Positions 24,890 through 37,918 of a stretch of DNA of 64,000 nt are shown one piece after another. The DNA lies in the NCBI GenBank assembly GCA_025765615.1, contig JAIVFJ010000294.1:1-64000 (forward strand). Reading direction: 5' to 3'. Positions within the stretch are counted from its first letter, which is position 1. Every line of letters starts with the position of its first letter. A program made the translations under genes and the position numbers. Under the pieces are notes generated by a model. The model made no database searches. It had not been told where the DNA came from and saw only the letters and a list, made by a program, of their open reading frames with translations. This DNA comes from Zopfochytrium polystomum. Its lineage: Eukaryota; Chytridiomycota; Chytridiomycetes; Chytridiales; Chytridiaceae.

Positions 24890-27800
24890 CTAATACGTGA
24901 TAGAGATGATGGGACTCTCGATAATCTGGTAGTTCTCATCGCCAAGGTACCTCCCGGGGGTCATGTGTCGCATAGCCTTCAACCTCAGCGTGTAGTCGCC
25001 GGGCGGGAGCCTGATCAGCGGGCCGGCGGTCCCACCCTCCTTGACGACATACCCCGTCCAATACATTGACAGCAGCGTGCCGACCTGCCCGATGCCGAAC
25101 GGCGCCGTCTCCGGGAGCGGCGGCTCAATGCCCTGGCCGATTTGCCCGCCTTCGACGAGGGCGAGGACGCCCAGGCTGTGGCGTGGGTCGTGACCGATGC
25201 CGAGCGCGTTGAGCGCGTTCTTGACCGTCTGGTTGTCGCCGGCGTAGCGCGCCTCGGCGTAGAGGAGCCGCGTGGTCGAGGCGACCACGGCGCACACCTC
25301 GACGGCCTGGAACCCGTCGCGCAGGTCGCGCACGGCACCGCCCGGCTGCAGCGGCGGCGGGGTCGGGGAGTCCGGGTCGATGCCGTAGAAGCCGGAAGGG
25401 TAGTTCCAGCGGACGTCCGGGGTCAGGGCGAGGACGTGGGCGTCTTTCCACTTGCCGACCATTCCGGCGTAGGGGATTGTGACGACGTCGTGCGGGTCGG
25501 CGGAGCTGTTGACGCGGACGAAGCCGGAGAAAAGTGGGAAGAGGGAAGCGTCCGCGTCTGGCTGGGTGACTTTGACGTTTATTTTTGTGGAGGCGCCGGC
25601 GGGGACGACGGTGGTGAAGACGGGCTCGTGGTTGTTGCCAAAGGCGAGGGTGGCGTAGTTGGATGTGAACGTAGTCGCGAAGGCGTTGGCGATGGTGTCA
25701 AAGTTGCCGTTGTACATGTTGACGGTGGCGGCGCCGATGTGGGAGACGGTGTAGGTGACGGCCACGTCGTGGTTGTTGCTGAGGGTGAGGGTGTAGTGCG
25801 TTTTCGACGTGAACTGGGTGTCGTTGAGGGCGAGGACGGAGGGGGAGACGACGGTTTTTGAAGTCAGGGCGTCGTACACGTTCAAAAGGCCGGCGCCCTG
25901 CTGGGGGACTGGCGCGACGAGGTCGCTGCTTGCCATTTTGGACGGCCGCGCTGTGTTTTGAAAGGCTGTTCGGATCGCGTCAAAGCCGGTCTTTCCCCTG
26001 GCCTGGAGGTAGAGCGCGACCGCGCCCGCAAAGTACGGCGTGGCCATGGACGTGCCGCTTATTGTGCCATAGAGGACGCCGCGTCCCTGTCGAAGGGCGG
26101 CGTGCGGGGACAAGGAAGAGTAGACCTGGCCACCGATCGCGCCGAGGTCCGGCTTGATGTGAAGCTCGGCGTCAAGGCCGGGGGAAGAGAAGACGGAGAC
26201 CTTCCCGCCAGTAGCGATGGGGACCGCGTAAAAGTCCAGCGTGACATTTTTTGCACCGTTCAAAATTGCCAATGCCGCTTGGGCGGATATCGCGGCGGTC
26301 GGAATGTTCTTTCCAATTAGTGGGTCGTTGCCGACTGCGTCGTAGATCAGACAGGCCTTTGCGCCAACCGCTTTTGCGTTGCTGAAGTGGATTGTGAAAC
26401 GATTTACGGGGCCATAAGAATTCGCGTGCAGCACGTTTATGTAAATGAACTCACTCGCAACGGGTCGTCGCCGTGCAGCTTTTACCACCGCGCAGGAGAA
26501 CAGTTTTGCCCTGGGCTCTCGGATCCACGCTGGAGCAGCCATCGGTTGTCACATTTTTACTCTTCGCGTCGGGGTTGTTGACAAAGATTTCGAGTCGCTC
26601 GCCGGGTTTGAAGCTGGAGTTGTAGATTCCTTCGCCCCAGCTTCCAAACGAGACGCCGTCAATGGTAATGTTTCTTGCAAAGGCGAACGCGTTGTCGAAA
26701 CTGCACGGCGAGGGAAGGAAGAGAGCTTAGCGACTGGCCCTGTTATGGCGACTGATCAAGGCCCATACCTTCCAATGCTGAAAGCCCCAAGCGCGCCTGC
26801 CGGATTCGAGCTTTGCATGAACCCTTTTCCGGCATCGTTGCCCGCAGCGCCCGCCACAATGACACCTGCCGAAGGAAAAGAAAGAAGAAAGAAAAAAGAA
26901 ATGGAGCGTTATGAGTAATCAAGTTTATATAATGGCTTCAACGCACCTGCGGCACTAACGCGAGTTACTGCAACTCCAATGGGTTCGTCAGGAAACGAGG
27001 GTCCTCCACCAAGGCTGTAAGAAAGGAAGTAAATCAGGGACTTTGCTTTCGAGCGGCGTCAGATGGGCAATTCAAGAAATCCCATTACCTTAGATTGATT
27101 ATGTCAGCACCGTCAGCGGCAGCCCTGTAAATGGCGGCTGTGACGACGTCGTCCAAGGTGAATCCATTGCAGTCGAACACGCGGTACGCGCCGAGTGTGG
27201 CGTCAGGGGCGACACCCGTCCACTCAAAGTTGGGGTAGAACTGCGGGTCGGTAATGTTTCTGGCGTCGCCTGCGACGATGCCCGCAACGTGGGTACCGTG
27301 GGAGAGTGCGGAACAGTTGTCGATCGGGTCGCTGTCGGGGTTGAGGGTCAAGTTTCCGGCGGAGAACGTTTCGCCGATAAGGTCAAAGCCGAAGGCAACC
27401 TTGCAGCCGGGGCCGAAACAGCCGCCGAGCGCCGCGTGCTTGTAGTACACGCCCGAGTCGATGATGGCGACCTTGATGCCTTTTCCGGTGAGGCCGAGCT
27501 TTGCGCGGGCGTCGTTCACGCCGGTCATGGAGTGGATTTTGTCTGGGTTAGAAGAGGCGGCTGAATCGGCGGAGTCGGCGCTGTCGGGAGACTGGACGGC
27601 CTCCGGGGCCAGGCGGGGCCGTACGGGGTACGAGTTGACGATGGGGGTGGAGATATTGGCGACGACGCTGGAGGCTAAGGAGTCGGCGGGCGGGCAGGCA
27701 AAGGAGAAGCCGCAAAAGAGCTGGGTGTCGGTTTGCGTGCGGACGGTGCAGCCGGCGGCATTTACAGTGGCAACGGCGGCCGAGATGGAACCGGCGCAGG

Positions 27801-27978
27801 TTGGGCCGGCGGCGAACTCGAGGTGGGCAGAGTTGGCGGCGGCGGCAGCTGCGGCGGGAGTGGTATCGTTCGACGATAATGATGACGATGACGAGCTCGG
27901 GGCCGTTGATTTCGATGAAGAGACTACGGGGATCGCCGCTGCCGCCAGGAGGAGGAGGAGGGCGACGGGAGGCGCCAT
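24890..27978 (-). CDS. Secreted subtilisin-like serine protease (S8) with PA domain, 930 aa
   Basis: Model: exons 27978-27089, 27014-26947, 26865-26769, 26700-26455 and 26381-24890 (2793 nt). A signal peptide (MAPPVALLLLLAAAAIPVVSS) is followed by a propeptide-like region and the catalytic domain. The Asp motif is VAIIDSGV, the His motif SHGTHVAGIV, the oxyanion Asn lies in GAAGNDAG, and the Ser motif is GTSMATPYFAGA, so the triad is complete. A protease-associated insert lies between Asn and Ser, with cysteines around residues 420-445 and CLIYDAVGND. After the catalytic domain, about 350 residues are beta-rich, as in the Fn3-like C-terminal regions of large extracellular subtilases. All splice sites are GT-AG and join in phase across conserved sequence. 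Expected role: extracellular protein digestion. It lies tail-to-tail with the degenerate lectin-like copy. Confidence 0.92.
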
Positions 27979-28490
27979 GGCGGTCGTGGAGGAGGAGAAG
28001 GATAAGGGAGGCGAGCAGCAGCGAGTCGTTTGCAGCAAAGTTTGTTGCGCCGAGCGAGATTTATTTGAAGGGAAGCGGGAGAGACACACCCAAGAGTGCA
28101 AATGTTTTATGGGATCAGAATTTTCGATGCTTCCATTCAGGACATGCCAAGGACGGAGTGGAGAGACACCCTTCGGACGTCACGCGGCCATTTCCCAAAG
28201 AGGAAGGTGACGACACGCGAAAACACCAGTTTTACAGTGAATTTCATTCCTTGAGATTTTGGGGCCGAAAAAAAGGTTGCGGGGGGATGTGACGGGGTGC
28301 CGCGCGTGAGCAGTGGTGGGCGACACAGGTGCGTCGCACAACGCAGAGTGAGTGGAAGCAAAAAACAAACCTGTATTGTGATATTATGACATGTGACAAG
28401 GGATGCGAGTGATTCTCACACATACCCCCCCAGAGAACAGAGTGTCAGCAAGGTTACAAAAGTTTACAAGCAGTAAGCTCAATGTGAAGG

Positions 28491-29665
28491 TCAGGGGTGA
28501 GGCAGAGCCAAGAGTTGAAAAGGGGTGGGCGGTCTTTCCAAGAAATCAAGACTGAAGAAATACTGCCGGTACAGTTGTGGTGAACAGCAAGGATTTGAGA
28601 AGGGTTCGTTGATCAAGTGGGAGTGGAGTACAAATATCAGGGGTACGGGAAATGTACATGCAAAGTTTGTCTGGGTGGAAAACAGGGTGAACACACCAAG
28701 TTGGAGGAAAGTCAAGGTGATAAGAAGTACCAAGTTTGCAAAGAATTTTGAAGGTCCGTAAAATTGAGCTGAGAGTTTGGAAGAAGGACGACTGGTTTGA
28801 TTTGGGGGAAGGAAGTCCTTAGTGCTTACAAGAACAAGGTCACCAGGTTGAAAGGAATCGGGGCGGCAGTGAGCATCGGCGTAAGCACGTTGTTTGTCCT
28901 GTGCGCAAGCAAGAGCTTCTTTGGCAACGCGTATATGAGCGACGAGGTCATCAAGAATGGGAGATTGACGAAAGGGGATGGAAAGATTTAAAGGTGAAAG
29001 GGGATGTTTACCAGTGTCCAAAAAGAAAGGAGTGAAACCGGTGGAACTGTTGATGGAGTCATTGATGCCAAATTCCTGTCCCAGGCGACGACATTGTGAA
29101 GGGCAGAAGTAACCCATGTGTTCTTGTTTTCAGTCTGGCCGTTGGTTTGAGGATGGTAAGAACTGGAGAGATTGAGCTTGGTGTTGAGCAGAGAGGTGAG
29201 GTGATGCCAGAAAAGAGAGATGAACTTGGAATCATGGTTACTGATGATCTTTTGTGGAAGACTGTGAAGGCGCCAAACGTTGTTGAAAAACTGAAAGGTG
29301 AAGTCGTGAGCTGTGTCAGTGGTGCGACAGGCCCAAATGTGAGTGCGCTTGGTAGCTGAATCAACGACCACAGCAAGGCTGTCATGACTGTGTTCTGTGG
29401 TAGGTAGCTTGGTGATGAAATCAATGCTGATTGTGTGCCAAGGTGCAGGTGCTGGGTCATGCAGGTGCAGAAGACTGTAGGGAGTGGTGTGTGCAACGCG
29501 ATTGTGCTGGCAAAGGTTGCAGGAACATACGTATTGTTGTGCATTTTGGTGAAGCTTCGGCCAGTGGTATGTCTGAGCAATTTGTTTGGTGGTGCGCTCG
29601 CAGTTTCCATGGATGGTTTCATCATGCTCCGCGGCCATGATGGAGGAGCGAAGGATGGCGGGCAC
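28491..29665 (-). pseudogene. Integrase region of the Ty3-type element
   Basis: A zinc-binding segment (H...H...CSCNLCQ) and the catalytic core with ISIDFITKLP, the SNHDSKF aspartate and the TNGQTEN glutamate lie in 29665-28988. The C-terminal portion, with PGDLVLVSTKD, continues in a different frame from 29117. Not functional as read. Confidence 0.82.
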
Positions 29666-29908
29666 ATAAAGTCGGTTAGCGCTTGTGTCCTTGAAGTAGA
29701 GAAGTCTGTCTGTGCGTAGGTAGCGCTTGAGGTGCGGATGTAGCCATGACGGAGGTTTGCGAAGTTGATCCAGCGACTCAATGATGACTTGGTAGTTGTT
29801 GTCTGTCTGGTAGTGTTGTTGAAGAAGTTGAGGAGTAATGGAAGTAATTACACTTATTGGGGCAAGATGCGGGAGTGAATCCGTTTGAACTGCAGTGTCG
29901 GATGTGTG

Positions 29909-31604
29909 TCAACAACGAGAGAGTACGTCGGCAATAGAATTCCATTTACCAGGAACCCACTCAATGTTGAAGTCGAATTGCTCGATATCTTCCAACCAAT
30001 GAAGCTGAACAGGGCGGAGCTTTGGCTGATCAAGGAGATGTTGAAGAGAGTGGTGGTCAGTGAGGACTTTAACTGTCGAACGGACAAGGTATGGGCGGTG
30101 GTGTTTGAGTCCTTCCACAAGTGCAAGGATTTCGCCCATATATGGATGGTAATTTTGTTCGGCAGATGCAATGTGAAGAACTTCACCGTTCTCGTCTAGC
30201 TGATAGACATGGGAGCCGATAGCGTGTTGTGACCAATCAGTAGCTAGATAGACAGTACGTGAGCGGTCAAAGAAAGAAAGATTTGCCCGTTGAGAAAGTT
30301 CAGCTTTGATGTCGATGAATTTTTGTTCAAGTTAGCATTCCAGTCGAATGGGGTCGCTTTGGTTATAGTTTCATTCCGCCGCAGTAAGTCTGAGAGTGGT
30401 GAGAGTAGGTGTGCATGGTGAGGAATAAAGCGATGGAGAGTATTAGCAAGTCCAAGGAATGTGCAAAGTTCAGTCCAAGAACAAGGAGATTCAAAGTCAC
30501 GAATAGCATCAAGGCGAGAAGAAAGAACAGAAACATGTCCACGAGAAATGTGAAAACCCAAATACTTCACTTCAGTTTGAAGGAAACAGCACTTATGAAG
30601 ACGACAGTGAAAATTGTTTTCTCGAAGGCGTTGGAGAACTGAACAGGAGATGTTTAAGATGTTCGTCAAAAGTACGAGAGAAGATTAACAAATCGTCAAG
30701 GTAGACAGTTAGAAACAGATCAACAAAGTCACAAAAGATGGAGTTCATAGTTGCCTGAAAGTTGCAGGAGCGTTGGATAAACCAAGAGGCATAACAACCC
30801 ATTCAAAGTGGCCATATTTAGTTCGAAAGGCAGTTTTGAAATGATCATCTTCAGTTACTAGAATTTGATGATAACCAGATGCAAGGTCAAGTGATGTGAA
30901 GAAACATACTCCTTGTAAACAATCAAGAATTTGAGTTATGTTGGGTAAAGCTGTGCAATCATGAATGGTGTTTTGGTTTAGAAGTCGAAAGTCAAAAACT
31001 AAACGAAGCTTATCGTTATGATGAACAAAGAAGATAGGAGCACCATAAGGAAAAATAGAATGTCGAATGCGATTGTTTTCCAAAAGAAATTGCAATTCAG
31101 TTCGTAATGCTTCAAGTTTGTCTTCACTCATTGGATAGATGGGACGGTATGGTGGTGGCTGGTTGGGATCATTCAAGTTGATGCAGTGGTTGGTTGGATG
31201 AGAAGGAGGAGCTTCGAAGGTGGAGAAGACTTCAGGAAACTCCTCAATAATAGCACAAATCTTGGGTTGAGCGTAGCCAAGACTGCTTTGTCTGCATTGT
31301 CCAAGTCCTTAGTGGTCTTCTTGTATGGTGTTGTGATGTTGAATAATACCCCCCAGTGTGCGTCGTCTTTTCGAATAGCACGACGGAAGGCCAGCACGCT
31401 ACAGAGTTCAATGTCAAAGTCAGGAGAGGCACCAGCATGAAGGACTTGACCACGGAGGGTGAGGGTTTTGGATTGCCAATCAGGTTGAGGGTTCTCTTTC
31501 TCCAACCAATCCATTCCAAGAATGAGATCGTAAGCAATACGAGTAGCGACAAAATTGTGGGAGAAAGGAAGGTTACTGAACGAGAACTTCAAGTCGCAGT
31601 GCAT
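29909..31604 (-). pseudogene. Protease, reverse transcriptase and RNase H region
   Basis: 31604-31173 has the retropepsin-downstream signature DLILGMDWLEKENP. 31176-30745 has reverse transcriptase motifs (RLVFDFRLLNQNT, FFTSLDLASGYHQI, FEWVVMPLGLSNAPATF). The catalytic YLDDLLIFS lies in another frame at about 30700. 30669-30244 holds the connection region (FLGLANTLHRFI). 30139-29909 holds RNase H (VLTDHHSLQHLL, NSIADVLSR). At least three frameshifts separate these blocks. Confidence 0.85.
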
Positions 31605-31881
31605 CGAACCCTTTAACTTTGTAGAACTGTCAGCAAGGTCAATGTCAAGAGTACAGTCCTTTCAACGATAGGGAATGAGGTGTTCACTAATGAAACTGTG
31701 ACTAGCACCACTTTCTCAAGAATCTTGACCATGTGATTGTTGAAAACTCCATGAAAAACGAGAAGTCGAGCGTTGCCAGGAGATTTGCAACTGATGTGAT
31801 GCAACTTCAAAACATACTGTGGTACTGAAACTTCAGGAACTGCTGTTACTTCTGGTACGGTGGAAGTGACTGAAGTTGAAA

Positions 31882-33087
31882 CTACTTCTTCTTGTTGTTT
31901 CCCAACTGTGACCTTTGCGAGTTTTTTGACTGTTTGCAGTTAGGATCAGGGCACTCAGAGACAGGGTGTGTCTTTTCACGACAGAAGGTACACCAGCCCA
32001 TTTTGTGATAGTAGTTACGCTCTTCATCACTGAGGCGTACACGTCGAGAAGAAGAAGAAGAAGCTGGAGAAGCGGAAGCTGATGAAAGGGAAGTTGATGA
32101 AGAAGACTGCGTGAGCCGTGCTGCTGCAACTGCTGCTTTAGCCGCAGCTGCGGCGGCGGAGGCGGCCTTCTTCTTGGCAAGAAGAGCGTCAAGGTCCATT
32201 GGATCTGAAACTTCTTCATAGCGTGGCCTGAAGGGACAAGAAACGGGAGTTGCAGTAGTTGAACGAGACGCAGCCTTTGGCCTTATTCGAACACCAGTTC
32301 AAGTCATCCAAACGCTGAGCTTCCTGTTGCAGCTTCATTAGATCAGTGGAAATCAAATGAAGATCGGAATGAGTTGCAAGTTCGGACTTTAAACCATGGC
32401 AAAAGGCGGCGCATTGCATTTGTGCGCTCATTGAGTTACCAAGGGAATGAAGTAGACTGTTGAAACAATGACAATATTCACGAGCTGAGGAAGTCTGCTT
32501 AATTGTCAAGATTTGATGCATAGCTTCTTCAAAGGCAAGTGTAGAAAGGAACTGCTGTTGGATCCAGAGTTGGTAATCCGCCCAGGACATGGATGTTTGG
32601 ACAGCTGCAGGAACATTCTGCCATTCTCGAAATGCGTGATCTTTCAAACCACTTTGCAACCAATCGACATACAACGGATGAGTGGCGTAGCAAGGAGCTT
32701 CGCTGTCCTTGCAGAACTTGTTCAAATGACATTGGATTCGCAAGGCTTCAAATAATGCGTGACAACATTAGTGCATTGGTGAGGTGGCAGTTTAGAACAA
32801 GAACCATTGAAAATTGGAGGAGAGGCGCTGGTTGTTTTTAATTCCAGTAAGCGAGTTGTAACTTTCACAGTATGATTCACTTCCATTGCCATGACTGCAG
32901 ACTGAACAGTTGCGTGCATCATTGCAATGTATGCAGGATCCGACAAAATACATTGGACATTGGAGTTTGGAGTGTGTGCAGGTGGCAGTGGAGCAGGTTG
33001 TGTGGGCGGCTGTTGCTGCTGCGGTTGCTGCTGCTGAACGAATGACTGCTGCTGTGGGAACGCTCTGTATAGTATTTTGTCTGTCAT
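31882..33087 (-). pseudogene. gag-like region of the Ty3-type element
   Basis: Three frames: 33087-32722 (Gln/Pro-rich N-terminus), 32743-32216 (retrotransposon gag-like helices, with LYVDWLQSGLKDHAFREW and a long REYCHCFNSLL stretch) and 32199-31882, which has a CCHC-type knuckle read as WCTFCREKTHPVSEC. The three do not join without frameshifts. Confidence 0.75.
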
Positions 33088-35004
33088 TTTCCTCCTGCCA
33101 TGCCCATGATTACAAAGTTGAAATCAACTGGAAATCAAGTCAGTTTCCCGATGCTATTGCTTCCAAGTTCATCCCTCCCCACTGACAACTACCTGCACTT
33201 CAACACAGAGTTGGCATCTGACATGTGTCAGGCAAAGGTTTTCTGACAAGCTGACTTTGTCTGGTATGTCAGATAAACCTGCGTTATGTTGTCAGCCCTT
33301 CTCTGAGTTGTCCCACTCCTTTTTGGCAAAGCCGCTCTGATTGGAACAGGAAACTCCAGGAGGTAAACTGACAAAACTCATAAAGAGTGAACAAAATACC
33401 ATTTTACTTCGATCAGATTGAACTTGCAAAGAATTGATGAGAGGTTGTTTGCTGCTGGGTTCAACTATCCAACGAAAATATTCGGAGCTAAAGACTGACT
33501 GATTGCTCATGGTTGGGTTGAAGCCCGCAGAAAATTGGTTTTACCCCCAAACTGACTTGCACACGATATTAATGATTTCTGTCCGTTTTTTTCACTTGCT
33601 GTTGAATGCGTTCTGTGCCCAGAGACCTCCTGGCGGGGGTTTTCCCAGGCGTTGGCCATGTCAAAGCAGCGCAGATATGTTTGAGGACGGTTCACAACTT
33701 AAAGTGCGTCGCCCTTTTTCGAATTTTTGAACTTCGCGTTTTTCCGGACCGATCAGAGAATTTCTTTCGCCCTTTTGTCGCAACAAAAATGTTTTTTTTT
33801 CGACTGTTGGAGAAACGTCTTCATACTGGTGGTGGAAAGGAAATAAAAAGGTCCAAATTTGACCTAACGGCTAAGGCCCTATCTGCAACTGCAGTATTTG
33901 CCTTTATTACCGAGAAACTTAAGATAACTCCCTATTGGTTCTTTGCAGAATCAGCCCGCTGCACAACATATAGTATTCTCCATTGTTTGAAGTGTGATTT
34001 GGGACCGAAATCTTTGTTTTGTGTGACAGCTGCATTCGAATTCACAGGAGTTGGTCTGCTTGTGCATTGAGCGCCGCGTGGTCGCAAAGCAGCGCCCGAG
34101 ATGCCCCGAGAGACAATACTGTTGGTCAAGATGGGTACATTCGCGTCCCTAAACGAGGCTTGGGACAATGAATGAAGGCCACACCCTCAGCAATTGCCGT
34201 GGGGGGCCGCACAAGAATGCTTTGCACAATAGCTTTCTTCAGCTTGTTAGTCCCGCTGTGCCAGCAAAACCCATAGGTATTTTATCCACGGCACGGGATA
34301 CCAGACCAAATCCGCCTTCTGGTTCAGTTCTATTCTGTTTCTGGTCCCTTCCGTTTTGGAGCTATAAGGCACAAAGAGGCTGGCCGGGTGTTCTGTGGGA
34401 AAAAAAAAATCTCTCTGTTCCCTCCTCGGCTATGTGGACGGCAGGGCTACTACTTTTTTTGCCTAATTTTTTTTTTTTCTATTCCCTTCTTTCTTTTCTC
34501 TCTCTTTGGCATCAAAAAAGGATTGGCGCACTCCAATCAACTTTTTAAAAACACTAAAAGTAAGGAGAGCGGGGGGAAAAGAAGAACTGAACTACAACAG
34601 AATGGAGCGGTGAAAAATACGAGAAAAGGAGGAAATGAAAAAAAAAAACAAAAAAAACAAACAGGGTACGAGGGGAGAGCAGGCGTCCACGCACCGCTGG
34701 ACAGATCTCATACTTGGAGACAGGGGAAGAGAAAGAGATGCAGTAGGTCGCGTGTAAATGGACAGGACGGAGAGCCGGGTCGAGTCCAGGGAGAAATCGA
34801 TGAGGTACGGGGGGGAGGGGTTGGGAGTGGTGTGGGCGGGCAAAAGCACGATCGACATTACGAAAAACGCAACAACAACAGCAACGAGAAAAAAAAAAAA
34901 GAAAAAAAAAGAAAAGGCGGGAACCAGTGGGCCGGAACCTAGTGGGTGGTAGTGGGGTTCCGACATCCCCCGCGTCGTCTCTCGGGGGGGGGTTCCTACT
35001 TTGT
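33088..35004. other. No gene recognised
   Basis: Mixed-composition sequence between the retroelement and the OPT gene. 33180-33300 contains several TGACA/TGTCA short repeats that could belong to a decayed LTR. 34450-34930 is rich in poly-A, poly-T and GA tracts. Open frames here are short and unlike any family I know. Confidence 0.5.
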
Positions 35005-37335
35005 TCACTCTGCGGGCACGTCGATGGCGCAGTAATCGAGGCCGCCGGTGGAGTTTGAAATGTCCGGGTTCAAAAAGTAGTGCGGCATGGTGGCGGTGAT
35101 GCCGGCGCCGCCAAACAGGGTGAGGGTCATGATGAATACGGCGACCTGCGTGCCGGCGTCGAGGCCGGCGGCGAGGAGGTAGTTGAATTTGTTGAACCAG
35201 GCGGGCCTGTAGTTGCGCATGTAGTACTGAGACACGATACCGATGAGGATCCACATAAAGACGGAACTGTTGATGCCGACGGTGAGGTACCCCGAGTACC
35301 ACATGATGATTGCGGTGTTGACGAGGTCGAAGCGGGCTTTCGGGAACGCCTTGTGGAGGAGGAAGAAAGGGACGGGGAGGGCGAGGCCGAGGAGGAAGGC
35401 GTAGGTGACCCACTGGTAGGGGGCGCCTGCGCCAAACATTTCCTTGCCGAGGCCGCCCCACGAGACGGCGTACGAGTTGAAGCTCTGGGCGTTCTGGCCG
35501 GACCACTGGAGATTTCCGTCGAGGTCGAGGAGCACGTCACGCTGGTTGTCGATGATGGAGACGGTCATGACGTAGTTCATGAGGCCGCCGATGAGGGTGC
35601 CGAGGACCTGGGCGGCGAAGACGGCGCGCGGCGGGACTTTCATGTACTGGCCGAGCTTGAGGTCGGCGACGAGGCCGAGCGCCTGGTTGACCGTGTTGTA
35701 GCCGTACAGGGTAAAGTACATGCTCTTGACGGGCGAGCCGGGGCGAATGTAGCCGCTGAGGAGCTGCACGAGGGTCTGGGTGTTGACAAAGAAGCCCGTG
35801 GTGGCGTAGAGGAAGCCCATGACGGAAACGAGGAGGGTGGCGATCAGGAAGGCGATGATGAACGCCCACCACTCGAGGCCGGAGCCGCTGGCGTAGAGCA
35901 TGCCCAGAGCAATGACAAACGTGATGCCGAGCATGACGAGGTACCACCACTGGGGCACTTCCTTGTACTTTTTCATGACCTTGTAGTGCACGTCTTCCTC
36001 GGTGTCAGCGGAAAAGAGCGCCTTGAAGGCGCCAAAGATCTCGGCGTGGTTCCAAAGGAGCGTGTGCGTGACGGCGGCGGTGATGGACATGTTGTTGACC
36101 AGCAGGTAGTACGCGTTCGTGGCCGAAAAGTACGGCAGGCCGACCTCGTCCAGCGCGGTCTTGTTCAGCTGGTTGTTGGCGTCGAGAATGAGCGTCTGGT
36201 CGTAGACGGATCCGTTGTAGAAGAAGAGGTCCTGGGCCATGAACGGGAAGTTTTGCGCGCTCCAGATGTTGGCGTAGTACATTGTCGGCATCATGATGTA
36301 GCAGATGCAGACGCCGAAAAAGGCGTTGACGAGCGTGGACCACGGAAGGGTGAGGGAGGTTGACGTGATGTAGAGCCAGTCGAAGCAAAGCGAGAACATG
36401 CCCATACCCTCGTTGTTGTTTGTGCCGCCAAAGACGTACATGAACGGGATCGAGTCGCGCTTGATCAGGCAAAAGATGGACACACCGACGAGGGTCGGGG
36501 CGACGAATTCGGGAATCCACTCCCAGCAAAAGATGATGGCAAATACGATGCCAAAGAACCGCAGAGTGTCACGCGTAAAGTACTTTGAGTGGTGAAGGGC
36601 GTTGAAGAGCGACACGTTGGACAGCGACGTCGGGTAGTAGGCGTGCGCCGGGTAGACCAACAGGTGGCGGAGGAGGCCCGCGATTCCGTAGCCGAGAAGC
36701 TGCGACGACAGGATCAAGAAGATGCTCACGGCATAGCCGAGGTCCTTGTTGTAAAAGAGGTTTTCCACGGCGATAAGTTCTGTGGCGAGGGCCGAGCCCG
36801 AGGCGGTCGACGCGGTGATGACAATGAGGACGTGCTCTTTGATGTTGAACGGTCCGGGGTTGAAGATTCCTCTGGGGATGACGGCCTCGAGGAATTTGCC
36901 GCCGACGAAGCCAAGCAGGAGGTGAAACAGCGCCGAAATTGATAGTGTCTGAGGCTTAAAGTAGCTGGCAGAGAAGTGAGGAGAAGAATTATTACGTGAG
37001 AAAACAACAGCATCCCCACAAAAGAGCAACAGATCACCAAGTTATAAAACCACTTACTAAATTTGACCCAGGACACCACCAAAGCACGCAAGCCCGATGG
37101 CAAGCACAAAGTAGCGGAACGTGAAGAGCGGCAGCGTCGGGTCGTCCTCAGTCGAGACGATGCGGGCAACCATGCCATAGCCACGCACGTCGGAAGCCGT
37201 CTTCATCAGCTCCTCGTGCTGCAAGTCCGAGTCGCTGACCCTCGGTTCGGAGCTGTCAGCCTCGAGCGCGGCCTCCTCGGCCTTTGTGGGTGGTGAAAGG
37301 TCCAGGTTGACCTTGAGGTCTTTTGTGTCCTCCAT
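35005..37335 (-). CDS. OPT-family oligopeptide transporter (745 aa)
   Basis: Model: exons 37335-37058 and 36964-35005 (2238 nt); the 93-nt intron has donor GTAAGT and acceptor CCAG and joins in phase within the first membrane region. The cytosolic N-terminus is acidic and about 70 residues long. The rest is a polytopic membrane protein with many hydrophobic helices and the OPT hallmark NPGPFNIKEHV, followed by ITASTASGSALATE. Further conserved blocks include IFCWEWIPEF, FGGTNNNEGMG and KLGQYMKVPPRAVF. Length is normal for the family (about 700-900 residues). The role is proton-coupled import of small peptides or related ligands at the plasma membrane. Substrate class (peptides versus metal chelates) cannot be decided here. 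Confidence 0.93.
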
Positions 37336-37886
37336 CGCTTAGGCGGCGGGCTGGGTTTGGTTTCGTGTCGAACTCTGAGAGCTGGGTGGGCTGGTTGGCG
37401 AAGACATGTGATGTTGTTTAGCGAGAAACTTCGATACGACGATACGACGGAGAGGAGCATGAAATGGAAGGGAAAAAAACAAAAACAAAAAAAAAAGGAT
37501 TGCAGGCGAATGCCGCAGACCCTTTCACCGAGACGCGCCCAGTTCGCGGCGGGGCAACCGCGCAGTCTCCTCTCGGACCAGCCAGCCTTGAAACCAGCAG
37601 CCATGCATCGTGCGCCCCGCCCACCTCCCTCCCACCGTCCCTGGGACGCTATCCATACTACTGCCACACTCACATGCGGGACTGGGGAATGTGAGACGAC
37701 GAGTCAGCCGATCGAGCGGGATCGACGCGAATAAGGGTAGCTCGAAAATTATTTTTTTATGATTTCTTCTCCCTTTTTTTTTCCGTCTTGGCCCAATGCT
37801 TTTTTATAGAATTCATGCCCGATCCGGGATTGCCTGTCTCTGTCTCTCGCCCACACACGCACACGCTCTCTCTCTCTCGCCCTATT

Positions 37887-37918
<32 letters not shown>

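Larger units (their letters stand above)
28491..33087 (-). mobile_element. Decayed Ty3/gypsy-type LTR retrotransposon
   Basis: Domain order on the minus strand is gag, zinc knuckle, protease, reverse transcriptase, RNase H, integrase, which defines the Ty3 type. The coding region is split into at least seven frames. No long terminal repeat pair could be recognised by eye next to 33090 or below 28490, so the boundaries given are those of coding similarity. The region is AT-richer than flanking host genes. No chromodomain-like C-terminus was seen after integrase. Confidence 0.88.

Noticed and set aside
33606..34070. 154-codon plus-strand frame
   Set aside because: No ATG-context support, no recognised domain, and composition typical of the surrounding non-coding DNA.
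35080..36363. 427-codon open frame on the plus strand, opposite the OPT gene
   Set aside because: Antisense shadow of a GC-rich coding sequence; composition follows the complementary codons and no domain is present.
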